DNA of 64,000 bases from G963667675 sp965249215 (lineage in GTDB: Bacteria > Chloroflexota > Dehalococcoidia > Lucifugimonadales > UBA3495), in NCBI GenBank assembly GCA_965249215.1, contig CBDFLN010000002.1, forward strand, positions 1,922,001 to 1,986,000. Direction: 5' to 3'. Each line of letters starts with the position of its first letter. The first letter of the stretch is position 1. The translations under genes and the position numbers were made by a program. Positions 1 through 9,143 of the stretch are shown one piece after another. The notes under the pieces are model-generated. The model was given only the letters and a program-made list of their open reading frames with translations, made no database searches and was not told the DNA's origin.

Positions 1-912
1 GTTATCCACGGGGTGGGGTATCCCAACTCGCCCCGGTCCCACTTCCGCTCCATGGACATCTGGCACACCTGCGAGCCAGACACACTGGGCGCCGAGGGAT
101 GGCTGGGAAGGGCGATCAAGGACATTGATCCCAACAAGGAGAACGTGCTTACTGCGGTGGCCTTCGGGTCGTCGCTTTTCCGGGCCTTGGTGCTGCCCGG
201 CGTGCCGGTCGCCGTGGTGGACGACCTGGACACCTACGGGCTGCTTCCCGGCGTCTCGGAGCAACGGCAGCGGACCCGTATCCTGGAGCGGTTTGCCCGG
301 CTCTACTCCCCGGTGATGGGCAGCGGGCCGGTGATGGACTACCTTGGCCAGACCGGGCTGGACACCCTGGAGGGAGCCGACACTCTGAAAGAAGCCCCCA
401 AGATGTACTCGTCCAACGTCGAGTACCCGGATACGCCCTTGGCCAAGAGCCTGAAGGGCATCGCACAGGTGCACATGGCCGGCTTCGGAACCCGCATCTT
501 CTACGTCGACCACGGTAGCTTTGACAGTCACTCCAACCAACTGGGAATGCACGACCAGTTGTGGACGGACGTGTCCCAGGGAGTCGAATGCTTCTTCGAC
601 GATTTGGAAGGGCACGGCGTAGCCGACAACGTGGCGATGCTCATGTTCAGCGAGTTTGGCCGCAGGACCCACGACAACGGCTCGGGCACCGACCATGGGG
701 CCGGGGGAGTGGCATTCGTGTTGGGTAAGGGTGTCAAGGGCGGCCAGTACAGCGAATACCCCTCCATGGAAGAGCGGGACCTGGAACAGGGAGACGTGGC
801 GCCAAACCACGACTTCCGCGGGCTCTACTCCACCATTATCGAAGACTGGATGGGGCTGGACGCCCGGCCCATCGTGGCAGGCAGCTTCGAAAAGCTGCCG
901 TTTATCGGGTAG
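1..912 (+). CDS. DUF1501 family protein, C-terminal part (5' end outside window)
   Basis: The reading frame is open from base 1 with no need for a start, so the gene begins upstream of the window; the GTG at 13 is only the first possible start inside it. The visible 300 residues end with the family signature FSEFGRRTHDNGSGTDHG at about residues 215-232, followed by a GKGVKGGQY-like segment. DUF1501 proteins are sulfatase/alkaline-phosphatase-fold proteins, usually exported and usually encoded next to a DUF1800 partner; their biochemical role is not established. Here the next gene is an NHL-repeat protein, and a DUF1800 gene plus another NHL gene occur at 51-53.5 kb. The family call is strong; the function is unknown. 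Confidence 0.85.
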   Translation, partial: VIHGVGYPNSPRSHFRSMDIWHTCEPDTLGAEGWLGRAIKDIDPNKENVLTAVAFGSSLFRALVLPGVPVAVVDDLDTYGLLPGVSEQRQRTRILERFARLYSPVMGSGPVMDYLGQTGLDTLEGADTLKEAPKMYSSNVEYPDTPLAKSLKGIAQVHMAGFGTRIFYVDHGSFDSHSNQLGMHDQLWTDVSQGVECFFDDLEGHGVADNVAMLMFSEFGRRTHDNGSGTDHGAGGVAFVLGKGVKGGQYSEYPSMEERDLEQGDVAPNHDFRGLYSTIIEDWMGLDARPIVAGSFEKLPFIG

Positions 913-1028
913 GGGACGATATTGGCCGTGCCCGCAGGAAGCCTGGCTCCGTCTCGCCCGCCTGTCTATCTTGCAAGGTCTAGAGGCTATCTCCATTGTC
1001 TGCCGGAGCCGACTGACGGACGGGGGCG

Positions 1029-2093
1029 ATGCTAACCGAAACCGTCGCCGGCCGGACCTATGACTATAGCCACAACGTAGGGCGGCAAGCCATTACCGAC
1101 GTGGGTTTCAGCTTTCCAGTGGACTTGACCCTGGACGCCGACGGTATCGCCTACGTGATTAACCGGGGTGGCGAGGAGATCAGCGGCGTGCCCTGGGACC
1201 GCACGGGCCTTGGGCAGCGAGTCAGCAGGGTATCCCTTGGCAGCCGGGCCGGGGAAGAAGAATACTTGGGCGAGTTTAGCGAGTACGGCAGCAGCCCAGG
1301 CCGGCTGATTTGGCCGGCGGGGATTGCCGCAGACAAACTAGGATACCTCTACGTTACAGACGAATGGACGAACCGGGTTTCGGTATTCGACAAAGAAGGC
1401 AACCTTCTACGTTGTTGGAACGCGGTGCAAAAGGGCGATGACGGACCCAACGGCATCAGCGGCATTGCCATAGATTCCAACGACACGCTGTACACTACGG
1501 ACGGCCGCAGCCACAAAGTCCGACAATTCGCCAGCGACGGAGCGTTCTTGGGCGCATGGGGTCACCGGGGCGGCGGAGAAGGGGAACTGGACTCGCCGTG
1601 GGGAATCGCCGTTGACGCCGACGGTTACGTGTACGTGGCCGACCACTTGAACCACCGGGTGCAAAAATTTACCGCCGACGGGCATTTCGTGGCCCAGTTC
1701 GGCGGCCCCGGCAGCAAGAAATGGCATCTGAATCACCCTACCGACGTGGCGGTGGACCCTGACGGCGACGTCTACGTATGCGATTGGAGCCAGAACGCCT
1801 GGCAACCGGGACGTATCAAGATCTTCGATCCAGAAGGGAAGTTTCTTACCTGTTTAGTAGAAGACGCCCAGCAACTTTCCAAGTGGGCCCAGATGACCGT
1901 GGATGCCAACGCCGACTATATCAAGCGCCGCCGCGAAGTCCGCAGCACCGCGCCCGAATGGGCCTTCGCTCTGCCCACGTCGGTCGAGTTCGACGCGGCT
2001 AACAACCGCTTGCTGGTGGCGGACACCCAACGGGACCGCATTCAGATATACAATAAGCTGTCAGGGTACTTGGTGCCCCAGCTTAATCTTTAG
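1029..2093 (+). CDS. NHL-repeat beta-propeller protein
   Basis: The 354-residue protein contains at least five NHL-type repeats, each with a DxxGxxYVxDxxNxRVxxF pattern: around residues 100-130 (LYVTDEWTNRVSVFDKEG), 145-180, 195-225 (VYVADHLNHRVQKF), 240-275 and 320-350 (LLVADTQRDRIQIY). Such repeats fold as a six-bladed propeller used for protein or ligand binding and sometimes catalysis (peptidylglycine lyase type). No signal peptide is evident: the N-terminus is polar and begins MLTETVAGRTYDYSHN. It lies 116 bp after the DUF1501 gene and has a clear paralog at 52479-53483, which shares the opening YDYSH and the order of blades. The ligand is unknown. Confidence 0.85.
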   Translation: MLTETVAGRTYDYSHNVGRQAITDVGFSFPVDLTLDADGIAYVINRGGEEISGVPWDRTGLGQRVSRVSLGSRAGEEEYLGEFSEYGSSPGRLIWPAGIAADKLGYLYVTDEWTNRVSVFDKEGNLLRCWNAVQKGDDGPNGISGIAIDSNDTLYTTDGRSHKVRQFASDGAFLGAWGHRGGGEGELDSPWGIAVDADGYVYVADHLNHRVQKFTADGHFVAQFGGPGSKKWHLNHPTDVAVDPDGDVYVCDWSQNAWQPGRIKIFDPEGKFLTCLVEDAQQLSKWAQMTVDANADYIKRRREVRSTAPEWAFALPTSVEFDAANNRLLVADTQRDRIQIYNKLSGYLVPQLNL

Positions 2094-2193
2094 CCATGAA
2101 TTGCAATCATGGATTACAATGGGGAGCGGCATCAACCCTGGTTGGCCAAGGAATATCCCAAGCCCCAATTTTCAAACGAGGGACAGGACAAAT

Positions 2194-3834
2194 ATGCAAG
2201 GTAAGACAACCGTAGCCGGAATTCTGCAACAAGAAGGGGTCGAATTCCTCTTTTGCTTTCCCAACAACGCTCTCATCGACGCCGCGGCCGCCGCGGGCAT
2301 TCGCCCCATCATCAGCCGCATGGAGCGGGGAGCGGTCAACATGGCCGACGGCTATAGCCGCATGAGCAACGGCGTCAATCCCGGGGTGTGTGCGGTGCAA
2401 GCCGGACCGGGCATAGAAAACGCCTTCCCCGGGGTTGCTCAAGCCTACGCCGACTCTTCTCCCATATTGATGCTTCCGGGCCACCAGGGGACTGCCCGCG
2501 AGGGATTCTCTTCCGACTTTAGGGCCGGTCCCAACTATGACGGCGTCACCAAATGGAACGCTTTGGTCAACCGCACGGAGCGAATCCCGGAGATGATGCG
2601 CCGGGCATACACCCAACTTAGGGTGGGTCGCCCCCGTCCCGTGCTGCTGGAAATGCCCACCGACGTGCTCGAGGGGGAGATCGACGAGTCCCAGTTCCAC
2701 TACGCGCCAGTAGCCAAACGCCGCAGCGCCGGCGACCCCAACGACGCGGTCAGAGTAGCCCAGGCCCTGCTGCGGGCCCGCCGGCCGGTGATATACGCTG
2801 GTCAGGGAGTGCTCTACGCCGAGGCCACCGACCAGTTGGTAGAGCTTGCCGAGTTGCTCAACGCGCCGGTGATGACTACCACCCTGGGAAAAAGCGGCTT
2901 TCCAGAAGACCACTACCTCTCCCTTGGCACCGGGGGTAGCTCCGGCACCAAGGCCGTGGGAGAGTTCTTGCGGCAGGCCGATCTTGTCTTCGGCATCGGA
3001 GCCAGCTTCCAGCACACCCTGGCCGCGGCCCCCGTGCCTGCGGGCAAGAAGGTGATCCAGGCCACTGTGGACGAGACCGACTTGAACGGAGAATGTCCCT
3101 TGGACGACATGATCATCGGCGACGCCAGGTTGGTGCTCAGCCAACTCATCTATGAGGTAAAGGCGCAAGAAGGCGAGAATGGCCGGCGAGGCGATAGGAC
3201 GGTGGCCGACGAAATCCACGCAGTGAAATCGGAATGGCTCGCCCAGTGGATGCCCCGCCTAAAGTCGGACGACGTTCCCATCAGCCCCTACCGGGTCGTT
3301 TGGGAATTGGACCAGGGACTGGACAAGGCCAACAGCATCGTCACCCACGACTCTGGCAATCCCAGGGACCAACTGGTGCCGTTTTATACGGCCACGACTC
3401 CCAGGGGCTACCTCGGCTGGGGCAACTCCACCCAGTTGGGCACCGGCCTGGGGCTCATCATGGGGGCCAAGCTGGCCGCTCCGCACAAGACGGCCGTCAA
3501 CGTCATGGGGGACACGGCGGTGGGCATGTGCGGCACCGACCTGGAAACGGCTTCCCGCAACAAGATCGGCATCATCAGCGTGATTGTCAACAACGGCGCC
3601 ATGGGCGGCTACGAGAAGCACATTCCCATCGCCGTGGAGAAGTACGGCTCCAAGTTCACCAGCGGCGACTACACAAAGATGGCCGACAGCCTGGGTTGCC
3701 ACGCCGAGACCATAATTCGGCCTGACCAGATCGCGCCGGCGCTGTATCGTGCCCAGGAAATCGCCGCCACCGGGCAACCCGTGGTCTTGGAAATCATGAC
3801 CAGGGAAGAGCCGGTGTTCTCCCGGTATTACTGA
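2194..3834 (+). CDS. Thiamine-diphosphate-dependent enzyme, acetolactate-synthase-like
   Basis: This 546-residue protein has the three-domain layout of the POX/ALS family. The N-terminal pyrimidine-binding domain has the proton-relay glutamate in SRMERGAVNMADGYSR (Glu44). The central domain spans about residues 190-330. The C-terminal diphosphate-binding domain has GDT near residue 438 followed by IVNNGAMGGY, matching the GDG-N-N metal/TPP motif. The frame is open upstream to 1903, but ATG 2194 was chosen because the recognisable fold starts there (MQGKTTVAGILQQEGVEF) and a purine-rich GGGACAGGAC stretch precedes it. Members decarboxylate 2-oxo acids or ligate aldehydes (acetolactate synthase, oxalyl-CoA decarboxylase, benzoylformate decarboxylase). 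The missing small ALS subunit argues against valine biosynthesis. The substrate is unresolved. Confidence 0.85.
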   Translation: MQGKTTVAGILQQEGVEFLFCFPNNALIDAAAAAGIRPIISRMERGAVNMADGYSRMSNGVNPGVCAVQAGPGIENAFPGVAQAYADSSPILMLPGHQGTAREGFSSDFRAGPNYDGVTKWNALVNRTERIPEMMRRAYTQLRVGRPRPVLLEMPTDVLEGEIDESQFHYAPVAKRRSAGDPNDAVRVAQALLRARRPVIYAGQGVLYAEATDQLVELAELLNAPVMTTTLGKSGFPEDHYLSLGTGGSSGTKAVGEFLRQADLVFGIGASFQHTLAAAPVPAGKKVIQATVDETDLNGECPLDDMIIGDARLVLSQLIYEVKAQEGENGRRGDRTVADEIHAVKSEWLAQWMPRLKSDDVPISPYRVVWELDQGLDKANSIVTHDSGNPRDQLVPFYTATTPRGYLGWGNSTQLGTGLGLIMGAKLAAPHKTAVNVMGDTAVGMCGTDLETASRNKIGIISVIVNNGAMGGYEKHIPIAVEKYGSKFTSGDYTKMADSLGCHAETIIRPDQIAPALYRAQEIAATGQPVVLEIMTREEPVFSRYY

Positions 3835-3952
3835 CCGGTGCTGTCCGTTTTTCTCGTCTGCCATCACCGGCGTCCAGTGTGGCAAGCCTCCCCCTTGGGA
3901 GGTCCCTTGGACATCGGCGCTGGCATAATTCCCGCCGTCTAAAAGAAACATT

Positions 3953-4273
3953 GTGAACACCGACTTCTACAAGCAATCCTTACCGGCCCTTGACTTGTCA
4001 ATTGAACGGCACACCGAGCAGGCTCCGTTAGACGGGCAGTATCACGTAATCAAGGACGGGGAATTGGTGGGGTCGTTCCGTTCCCTCAAGTTGGCGCAGA
4101 AACTGTTCCGCAGCATCGTTCAGGAAAGCGGCTACCAGCCGGCCCCGCCGGAGGCCGGGAAGACCGTTTCCGAGATGATGACCGAGCGCTACCTGGAGTC
4201 CAAAGACCTTTACTGGTCCGACAGCCACAAGTATCGCGACGGAGGCGGGCGCGGCGGGCGCGGGGGCATCTGA
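3953..4273 (+). CDS. Small hypothetical protein
   Basis: This is a 106-residue protein of unrecognised family beginning at GTG 3953. It has an acidic, soluble-looking body with the segment YHVIKDGELVGSFRSLKLAQ (residues 23-42), suggestive of a small alpha/beta domain. It ends in a Gly/Arg-rich tail (GGGRGGRGG), a composition seen in nucleic-acid-binding tails. It is followed after 74 bp by the DNA methyltransferase on the same strand. The reading is supported by the open frame, its position between genes and non-random composition, but no homolog was recognised. Confidence 0.55.
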   Translation: MNTDFYKQSLPALDLSIERHTEQAPLDGQYHVIKDGELVGSFRSLKLAQKLFRSIVQESGYQPAPPEAGKTVSEMMTERYLESKDLYWSDSHKYRDGGGRGGRGGI

Positions 4274-4347
4274 GAGCTAACGCCGCCAACAGGCAAGGCA
4301 GGCATTGCAGCGCTGCCTAGCCCCGTTTCTCCTCAAGAGGCCACAGC

Positions 4348-5286
4348 ATGAATCGGAACCGACGGTCCAAGGGCACCCAGACCAGTTCCTTCGGTACCCC
4401 AGGAAGGTTTGGGCACGACTCAACCAAATTTTATGCGAGCCGGCTCTACGAGGGGCTGCCCCAAGAACGCCGGTCGCAGTACCAGGAAGCCCCACTGCCT
4501 AACGATGTCGCTAACCGGATTTTGTGTAAGTCCGGCGAACTGATGGACGACCTGCCGGACCATAGCATCCACCTGATGGTGACGTCGCCCCCCTATAACG
4601 TCGGCAAGGACTACGACGAAGACCTGACCCTCGACGAGTACCGGGCGTTTCTCCAGCGGGTCATGTCCGAGGTCTACAGGGTATTGGTGCCAGGGGGCCG
4701 GGTCTGTCTCAATCTGGCAAATCTAGGCCGCCGGCCGTATTTGCCCCTGCATTCGTTCATCATCGAGGACATGCTTTCGCTGGGATTCCTGATGCGCGGC
4801 GAAATAATCTGGGACAAGGCCGCCAGCGCCAGCCCTTCCACTGCATGGGGAAGCTGGAAATCCGCCGCCAATCCCACCTTGAGGGACGTCCACGAGTACA
4901 TCCTGGTGTTCTGCAAAGATTCCTTCGGCCGCCCCCGGGTAGATGGTCGAGAGCCGACCATCACAACGGAGGAATTCCTGGAATACACCAAGAGCATCTG
5001 GAGATTCCCGGCCGAGCCTGCCAGGAAAGTAGGCCATCCCGCCCCTTTCCCGGTGGAGCTACCCTACCGATGCATCCAGCTCTACACCTATGCCGGGGAG
5101 GTCGTCCTCGACCCCTTCATGGGAAGCGGGACCACAGCGGTGGCGGCGGTGAGGGCCGGACGGATTTTCGTAGGCTATGAAATCAACCCGGAATATTGCT
5201 CGTTGGCTGCTACGAGGGTGGAAGAGGCCCGTTGCCAGTCTCGGGTGCCGCAGTTAGCTTCATTTGACCAGGGCAGTTGCGGCTGA
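4348..5286 (+). CDS. DNA (cytosine-N4)-type methyltransferase, beta class
   Basis: The 312-residue protein transfers methyl from S-adenosylmethionine to DNA. Motif IV is TSPPYNVGKDYD at residues 79-90; the SPPY form is typical of N4-cytosine enzymes, with DPPY more usual for N6-adenine. Motif I, the SAM-binding DPFMGSGTT, lies at 255-263, followed by FVGYEINPEYC (motif II region). Motif IV before motif I, with a variable stretch between (about 150-235) that would hold the target-recognition domain, defines the beta class. An AAGAGG ribosome site precedes ATG 4348. No restriction endonuclease is recognisable in the neighbourhood, so this is either a solitary regulatory methylase or one whose partner is unrecognised. 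The target sequence cannot be read from the protein. Confidence 0.88.
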   Translation: MNRNRRSKGTQTSSFGTPGRFGHDSTKFYASRLYEGLPQERRSQYQEAPLPNDVANRILCKSGELMDDLPDHSIHLMVTSPPYNVGKDYDEDLTLDEYRAFLQRVMSEVYRVLVPGGRVCLNLANLGRRPYLPLHSFIIEDMLSLGFLMRGEIIWDKAASASPSTAWGSWKSAANPTLRDVHEYILVFCKDSFGRPRVDGREPTITTEEFLEYTKSIWRFPAEPARKVGHPAPFPVELPYRCIQLYTYAGEVVLDPFMGSGTTAVAAVRAGRIFVGYEINPEYCSLAATRVEEARCQSRVPQLASFDQGSCG

Positions 5287-5543
5287 TGAATTGACCTGCG
5301 GACAGAAACGTAATCGCCGATGGTAAGTGGAAGGGAGCGTGGGATGAGTTGGGGTTGGGCCTCAGCCCATAACCATTACGTACCAGTCCGTAGAATCGCC
5401 TTGCCAACCGGAGCTAGTTGGCGCCTCTACGGGCGATTTCTCCTTGTCGTGGGAGCTATTGGAGAAACTCTTGAGCACAAACGGTCAGCGAACGTCATAG
5501 TCCTTGAACATGGCCCTAGCGCGAGCGATTCTCGATTGCTCTA

Positions 5544-5573
5544 TTGACAGTAGGAAACTAACAGGGATAGGGT
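5544..5573 (+). promoter_or_regulatory. Candidate sigma-70-type promoter
   Basis: TTGACA at 5544-5549 is separated by 18 bp from TAGGGT at 5568-5573, about 50 bp before the small membrane protein at 5622. The -35 box is perfect and the -10 box is weak. The rest of the 335-bp gap after the methyltransferase shows nothing else recognisable. Confidence 0.35.
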
Positions 5574-5621
5574 AGGAACATAGAAAGCGGTTGGGCAAGG
5601 TAAGGGCCGGGAGATAAGGTT

Positions 5622-5798
5622 GTGGCAACGGTGGAACAGAGGGTAAGCTACGTCGAGGGGAAGCTTGACTCTCTGGCTACGAAAGCTGACCTCGCAGAAC
5701 TGGAAACTCGGCTTATCAAATGGATCATTGGAATGATGGTCGGCTCTGTGGCTATCGCCTCTACCATTGCGTTGCTGGTGCAGCGATTGACGGACTGA
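5622..5798 (+). CDS. Very small membrane-anchored coiled-coil protein
   Basis: A 58-residue protein starting at GTG 5622, preceded by the purine-rich GGGAGATAAGG. Residues 4-30 are amphipathic and heptad-like (VEQRVSYVEGKLDSLATKAD and LAELETRL). A single transmembrane helix follows at about 34-53 (WIIGMMVGSVAIASTIALLV), then a short charged tail. This matches the layout of small bacterial proteins related to the CCDC90/DUF1640 coiled-coil family, where a short coiled coil sits on a C-terminal membrane anchor. The function is unknown; such proteins may organise membrane complexes. The opposite-strand open frame over the same bases lacks any recognisable feature and is rejected. Confidence 0.65.
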   Translation: MATVEQRVSYVEGKLDSLATKADLAELETRLIKWIIGMMVGSVAIASTIALLVQRLTD

Positions 5799-5850
5799 AC
5801 GGTCTTCCGCCGCTACTGTCCCCCGGAAGTAGTACCCGCAGACCATCCTC

Positions 5851-7275
5851 TTAGCATGCAGGCCCGTTAACGTACTCCGGGGCTACCTTGCGGGGCACCA
5901 ACTGGCCGTCACCTGGAGTCCCCAAGAAACGCCCGTCCTCCACCACGACCTGGCCCCTGAGAATTGTTGCCACGGGCCAGCCCTCTATCTCGAACCCTTC
6001 CCAGATACTGTAATCGGAGATGTGAAAGTCGTTCTTGGCCAGCCTCTTCTTGACACTTGGGTCGATGAGCACAATGTCCGCGTCGCTGCCGGGAGCGATG
6101 ACGCCCTTGCGCGGGTAGAGCCCCATAATTTTGGCGGCGTTGGCAGAGGTTACGTCGACGAACCGCTGCAACGACATACCCCGCTTGGATACCCCCCCGC
6201 TGTAGGTAATGCCCATCCGGGTCTCGGCGCCGTTATGGCCGCCCGTAACGTCGGAAACGGTCCTGCCGGCGATTTTCAGCTCCCACGAAGTGCAGTATTC
6301 GTCGGTGGCCATGGTATTCAGACCGCCGCGCACTATCCCTTCCCATAAGGAAAGCCGGTCCTCCTCGGACTTGAGGGATGGGTAGGTGTGATACTTCATG
6401 CCGTTCTCCTCCCGGTAATTGTCGGCGCTGAAGCAGCAGTAGTTGTGCAGAGTCTCGCCGTATACCGGCATCCCCTTGGCCCTCGCCTCATGTATCGCCT
6501 CGATCCCCTGCTTGGCGCTTACGTGAACGAAATAGACCGGGGCTCCGGTCCACTCGGCAACCCGCAGCACTCTTCGGAAAGAAACGTCCTCGGACTCGTT
6601 GCTGTGCACCAGGTGCATGTTCCACCACTCGGTGCGCTCCTCCCTGGCCAGCTTCTGGTACATGTGCTGGACCATGTCGTCGTCCTCGGAGTGGACCAGC
6701 AGCATAGCCCCCAGGCGCTGCACCTGCTCCATCAGGTCGTGAAGATGGCCCATCCGCACCATTCTAGGCTGGGAATCTGCCGACGGGGGCCGGATATTGG
6801 TGGTGAATATCTTGACCGTGGGAAAGCCGTCGGCAACGGCCTCGCCAAGCTGCCCCATAATCTCCGGCGCGATCTCTCCCATCAACATCAGGTGGTGGGA
6901 ATAGTCGGCAAAAGAATTACCCTTCCATACATCCGTGCGTTCCTGGATTGCCTGGTTAATGTCTATGCCTGGGTACTGCATCGCGAAGTCCAGGATAGTC
7001 GTTGTGCCGCCAAACAGGGCAGCGCGGCTCACCTGGTCCGGAGGAGCGGTCGTCAGGTTTCCCCGGCCCATAATCGGCGCCGATATGTGGGCGTGGGGCT
7101 CGATGCCCCCCGGCGCCACGACCATGCCCGCAGCATCGATAATGCGGACCGCCTCCTCGGTGAGGGCGCCCGGAGCGGCTACGGCAACGATTTTCTCCCC
7201 CTGCACAGCTACGTCCCAGGAGCCTACTCCCCAGGGAGTTACCACCTGTCCGGCGCGAATAATCAAGTCCAGCAT
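5851..7275 (-). CDS. Dihydropyrimidinase / D-hydantoinase family amidohydrolase
   Basis: The 474-residue cytoplasmic enzyme belongs to the cyclic amidohydrolase family that opens dihydropyrimidine or hydantoin rings. All binuclear-metal ligands are visible: His61 and His63 (EPHAHI), the lysine that becomes carboxylated, Lys155 (TVKIFTT), His195 (LLVHSED), His251 (YFVHVS) and Asp325 (MATDEYC). Length is normal for the family. ATG 7275 has a strong AAGGAGG site eight bases upstream. It is transcribed divergently from guaB3. Family members also include allantoinase and phenylhydantoinase, so the substrate is open; reductive pyrimidine degradation would need dihydropyrimidine dehydrogenase and beta-ureidopropionase, neither seen here. 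Confidence 0.9.
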   Translation of the reverse strand: MLDLIIRAGQVVTPWGVGSWDVAVQGEKIVAVAAPGALTEEAVRIIDAAGMVVAPGGIEPHAHISAPIMGRGNLTTAPPDQVSRAALFGGTTTILDFAMQYPGIDINQAIQERTDVWKGNSFADYSHHLMLMGEIAPEIMGQLGEAVADGFPTVKIFTTNIRPPSADSQPRMVRMGHLHDLMEQVQRLGAMLLVHSEDDDMVQHMYQKLAREERTEWWNMHLVHSNESEDVSFRRVLRVAEWTGAPVYFVHVSAKQGIEAIHEARAKGMPVYGETLHNYCCFSADNYREENGMKYHTYPSLKSEEDRLSLWEGIVRGGLNTMATDEYCTSWELKIAGRTVSDVTGGHNGAETRMGITYSGGVSKRGMSLQRFVDVTSANAAKIMGLYPRKGVIAPGSDADIVLIDPSVKKRLAKNDFHISDYSIWEGFEIEGWPVATILRGQVVVEDGRFLGTPGDGQLVPRKVAPEYVNGPAC

Positions 7276-7544
7276 CCTGGGCCCTCCTTCGCCGTACCGA
7301 TCGACGGCAGATACCGGAGTTTAGCACAGGCGCCCTAAGCGCCATCATACCCGCTGGACCCTCAACACATTCCGCTCTAAGACCCTTCGAAAACACCCGA
7401 ATCACGGTGTTTAGGGAAGCCGGTCCGCGGCCAACTCCGAAGGAAAACCGTGGTCAGTCAAACCAACAATTGTCGGTTGACTTTGCGCTGTGCATCCTGC
7501 AAAATCCAATCAATTATCACCACCCTGATTTGAGGTGTTCGAGG

Positions 7545-8681
7545 ATGGGGAGACGCTTGTTCAAGGAACTGGAACGGGCCTACGGCTTCGACGAGGTGGC
7601 CATCGTCCCCGGCCAGGTGACCGTCAACCCGGATTTGACCGACACCAAGATGACCATTGGCGAACACGCCTTCGATATACCGGTAATGGCCTCGGCCATG
7701 GACGGCGCGGTGTCTCCCAGATTTGCCACGCTAATGAACCAGATGGGTGGCTTGGGAGTGCTCAACGGCGAGGGGCTATATACCCGCTACGAGGACCCCT
7801 ACTCCGTATTGGAAGAAATCGTTTCCTCCCCACAGGACGAGGCTACCCACTATCTGCAGCAGGTATACTCCGAGCCGGTCCGTGAAGAGTTAATCGGCCA
7901 GAGGGTCCAAGAAATCAGAAAATCGGGCTCGGTCTGCGCCGTCTCCTTCACTCCCCAAAACACCAAGCGAATGTCCCCCATAGCCGTCGAGGCGGGAGCA
8001 GACATCGTTTTGGTCCAGTCAACCGTTACCACGGCCAGGCACATGTCCCGAAGCTACCGGGGCCTGATATTCTCCGAGTTGGTCAAGACGTTGACCGTCC
8101 CGGTAGTAGTGGGCAACTGTGTCACCTATCAGGTGGCCAAGGAACTGATGGAAACGGGCATAGACGGAGTCCTGGTGGGTGTCGGCCCAGGAGCCGCCTG
8201 CACCACCCGGGAAGTCGTGGGGGTAGGGGTGCCGCAGGTGACCGCCACAATGGAGTGTTCCGCCGCTAGGGAGGACTACTTCCGCCGCACCGGCCGTTAC
8301 GTAACCGTGATCACCGACGGCGGCTTCCGCAGCGGGGGTGACGTCTGTAAAGCCATCGTCAGCGGAGCCGATGGGGTAATGCTGGGCACTCCCTTCGCCC
8401 AAGCGGAAGAAGCCCCCGGAAGGGGGTACAACTGGGGCATGGCCAATTCCCACCCCGAACTGCCCCGAGGCACTCGCATAAAAGTGGGGACCAAGGGCAG
8501 CTTGCAGCAGATACTATACGGCCCCACCTCGGTCACCGACGGCACCCAGAACTTCATGGGCGCTCTGCGGGTCGCCATGGGCATGTGCGGGGCCTACACT
8601 ATTCGAGACATGCACAAAGCCGAGATGGTCATTGCCCCGGCCATTAAGACCGAGGGCAAGTCCTACCAGTTGGGAGGATAG
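7545..8681 (+). CDS. guaB3: GuaB3 family IMP dehydrogenase-related protein
   Basis: The 378-residue TIM-barrel protein resembles IMP dehydrogenase/GMP reductase but lacks the CBS pair. It has the catalytic-loop cysteine in GPGAACTTRE (Cys219), the phosphate-binding GGFRSGGDV segment, and a C-terminal block GTQNFMGALRVAMGMCGAYT typical of GuaB3. The frame runs upstream to 7407, but ATG 7545 gives the usual GuaB3 N-terminus (MGRRLFKELERAYGFDEVAI) and length. GuaB3 occurs in actinobacteria, cyanobacteria and Chloroflexota; reported activity is GMP reductase-like in some members, with others unassigned. It is a purine-interconversion candidate acting on IMP/GMP with NAD(P)H. Confidence 0.88.
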   Translation: MGRRLFKELERAYGFDEVAIVPGQVTVNPDLTDTKMTIGEHAFDIPVMASAMDGAVSPRFATLMNQMGGLGVLNGEGLYTRYEDPYSVLEEIVSSPQDEATHYLQQVYSEPVREELIGQRVQEIRKSGSVCAVSFTPQNTKRMSPIAVEAGADIVLVQSTVTTARHMSRSYRGLIFSELVKTLTVPVVVGNCVTYQVAKELMETGIDGVLVGVGPGAACTTREVVGVGVPQVTATMECSAAREDYFRRTGRYVTVITDGGFRSGGDVCKAIVSGADGVMLGTPFAQAEEAPGRGYNWGMANSHPELPRGTRIKVGTKGSLQQILYGPTSVTDGTQNFMGALRVAMGMCGAYTIRDMHKAEMVIAPAIKTEGKSYQLGG

Positions 8682-9143
8682 CTCCCCAGCGCCCCTGAAT
8701 TCCACTGCTCTTGGCCGCCGGGTACCGGCGCTCCCCTGAACGGATTGGGTAGCGGAATGCCCGCAGCCGCGCACCAAATTCCCTCCCCCCAAGTCCTCGA
8801 TTCTCCATCCGGCTAGCCCACCGGGCTGCTCCACGCCGCAGCAAACTACGACTCCTCTCCCGCTTCAGGATGTCGCGGCCCAGCCGCGCATTGCTTCTTT
8901 TTGGGATGCGGGGCGCCCACCGGGTTACTCTCCCCAGTCCTCTAGGCATCCCCCATTCCCTTAGATGCAGCAGCCTTCCGACCGCGGCGGTGAGTCCGGT
9001 TCCCCACGCCTCGACCTGTCAATTTATGCCCGTGCAGGCACAAGCGCGGCATCGCCGTATGCCAGAATTCGTCGCGTTCTGACCCAGGACCGAGATTAAC
9101 GGGTAATGTTAATGGAGTATTAATTGCAACTGGCATCACAATG
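8682..9143. other. Intergenic stretch after guaB3
   Basis: About 460 bases without a supportable gene. Apart from the weak hairpin at 8874-8902, no RNA gene, repeat or conserved small frame could be recognised. It becomes markedly AT-richer from about 9100, leading into the promoter of the next gene. Confidence 0.5.
8874..8902 (+). terminator. Weak hairpin with T-rich tail downstream of guaB3
   Basis: Stem CGCGGC (8874-8879) pairs with GCCGCG (8883-8888) across a 3-base loop. A CTTCTTTTT tract ends near 8902, eight bases after the stem. The offset tail and 190-bp distance from the guaB3 stop make this only a possible intrinsic terminator. Confidence 0.3.

Noticed and set aside
2107..3219. 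370-codon minus-strand frame
   Set aside because: It lies wholly opposite the thiamine-diphosphate enzyme, whose motifs are clear; the antisense translation is unstructured low-complexity.
5320..5547. 75-codon frame after the methyltransferase as a restriction enzyme partner
   Set aside because: No nuclease motif and no coding character; too short for known partners.
5541..5846. 101-codon minus-strand frame
   Set aside because: It is opposite the small coiled-coil membrane protein, which has better coding and structural character.
6388..7338. 316-codon plus-strand frame
   Set aside because: It is a shadow of the dihydropyrimidinase-type gene, which has all metal ligands on the minus strand.
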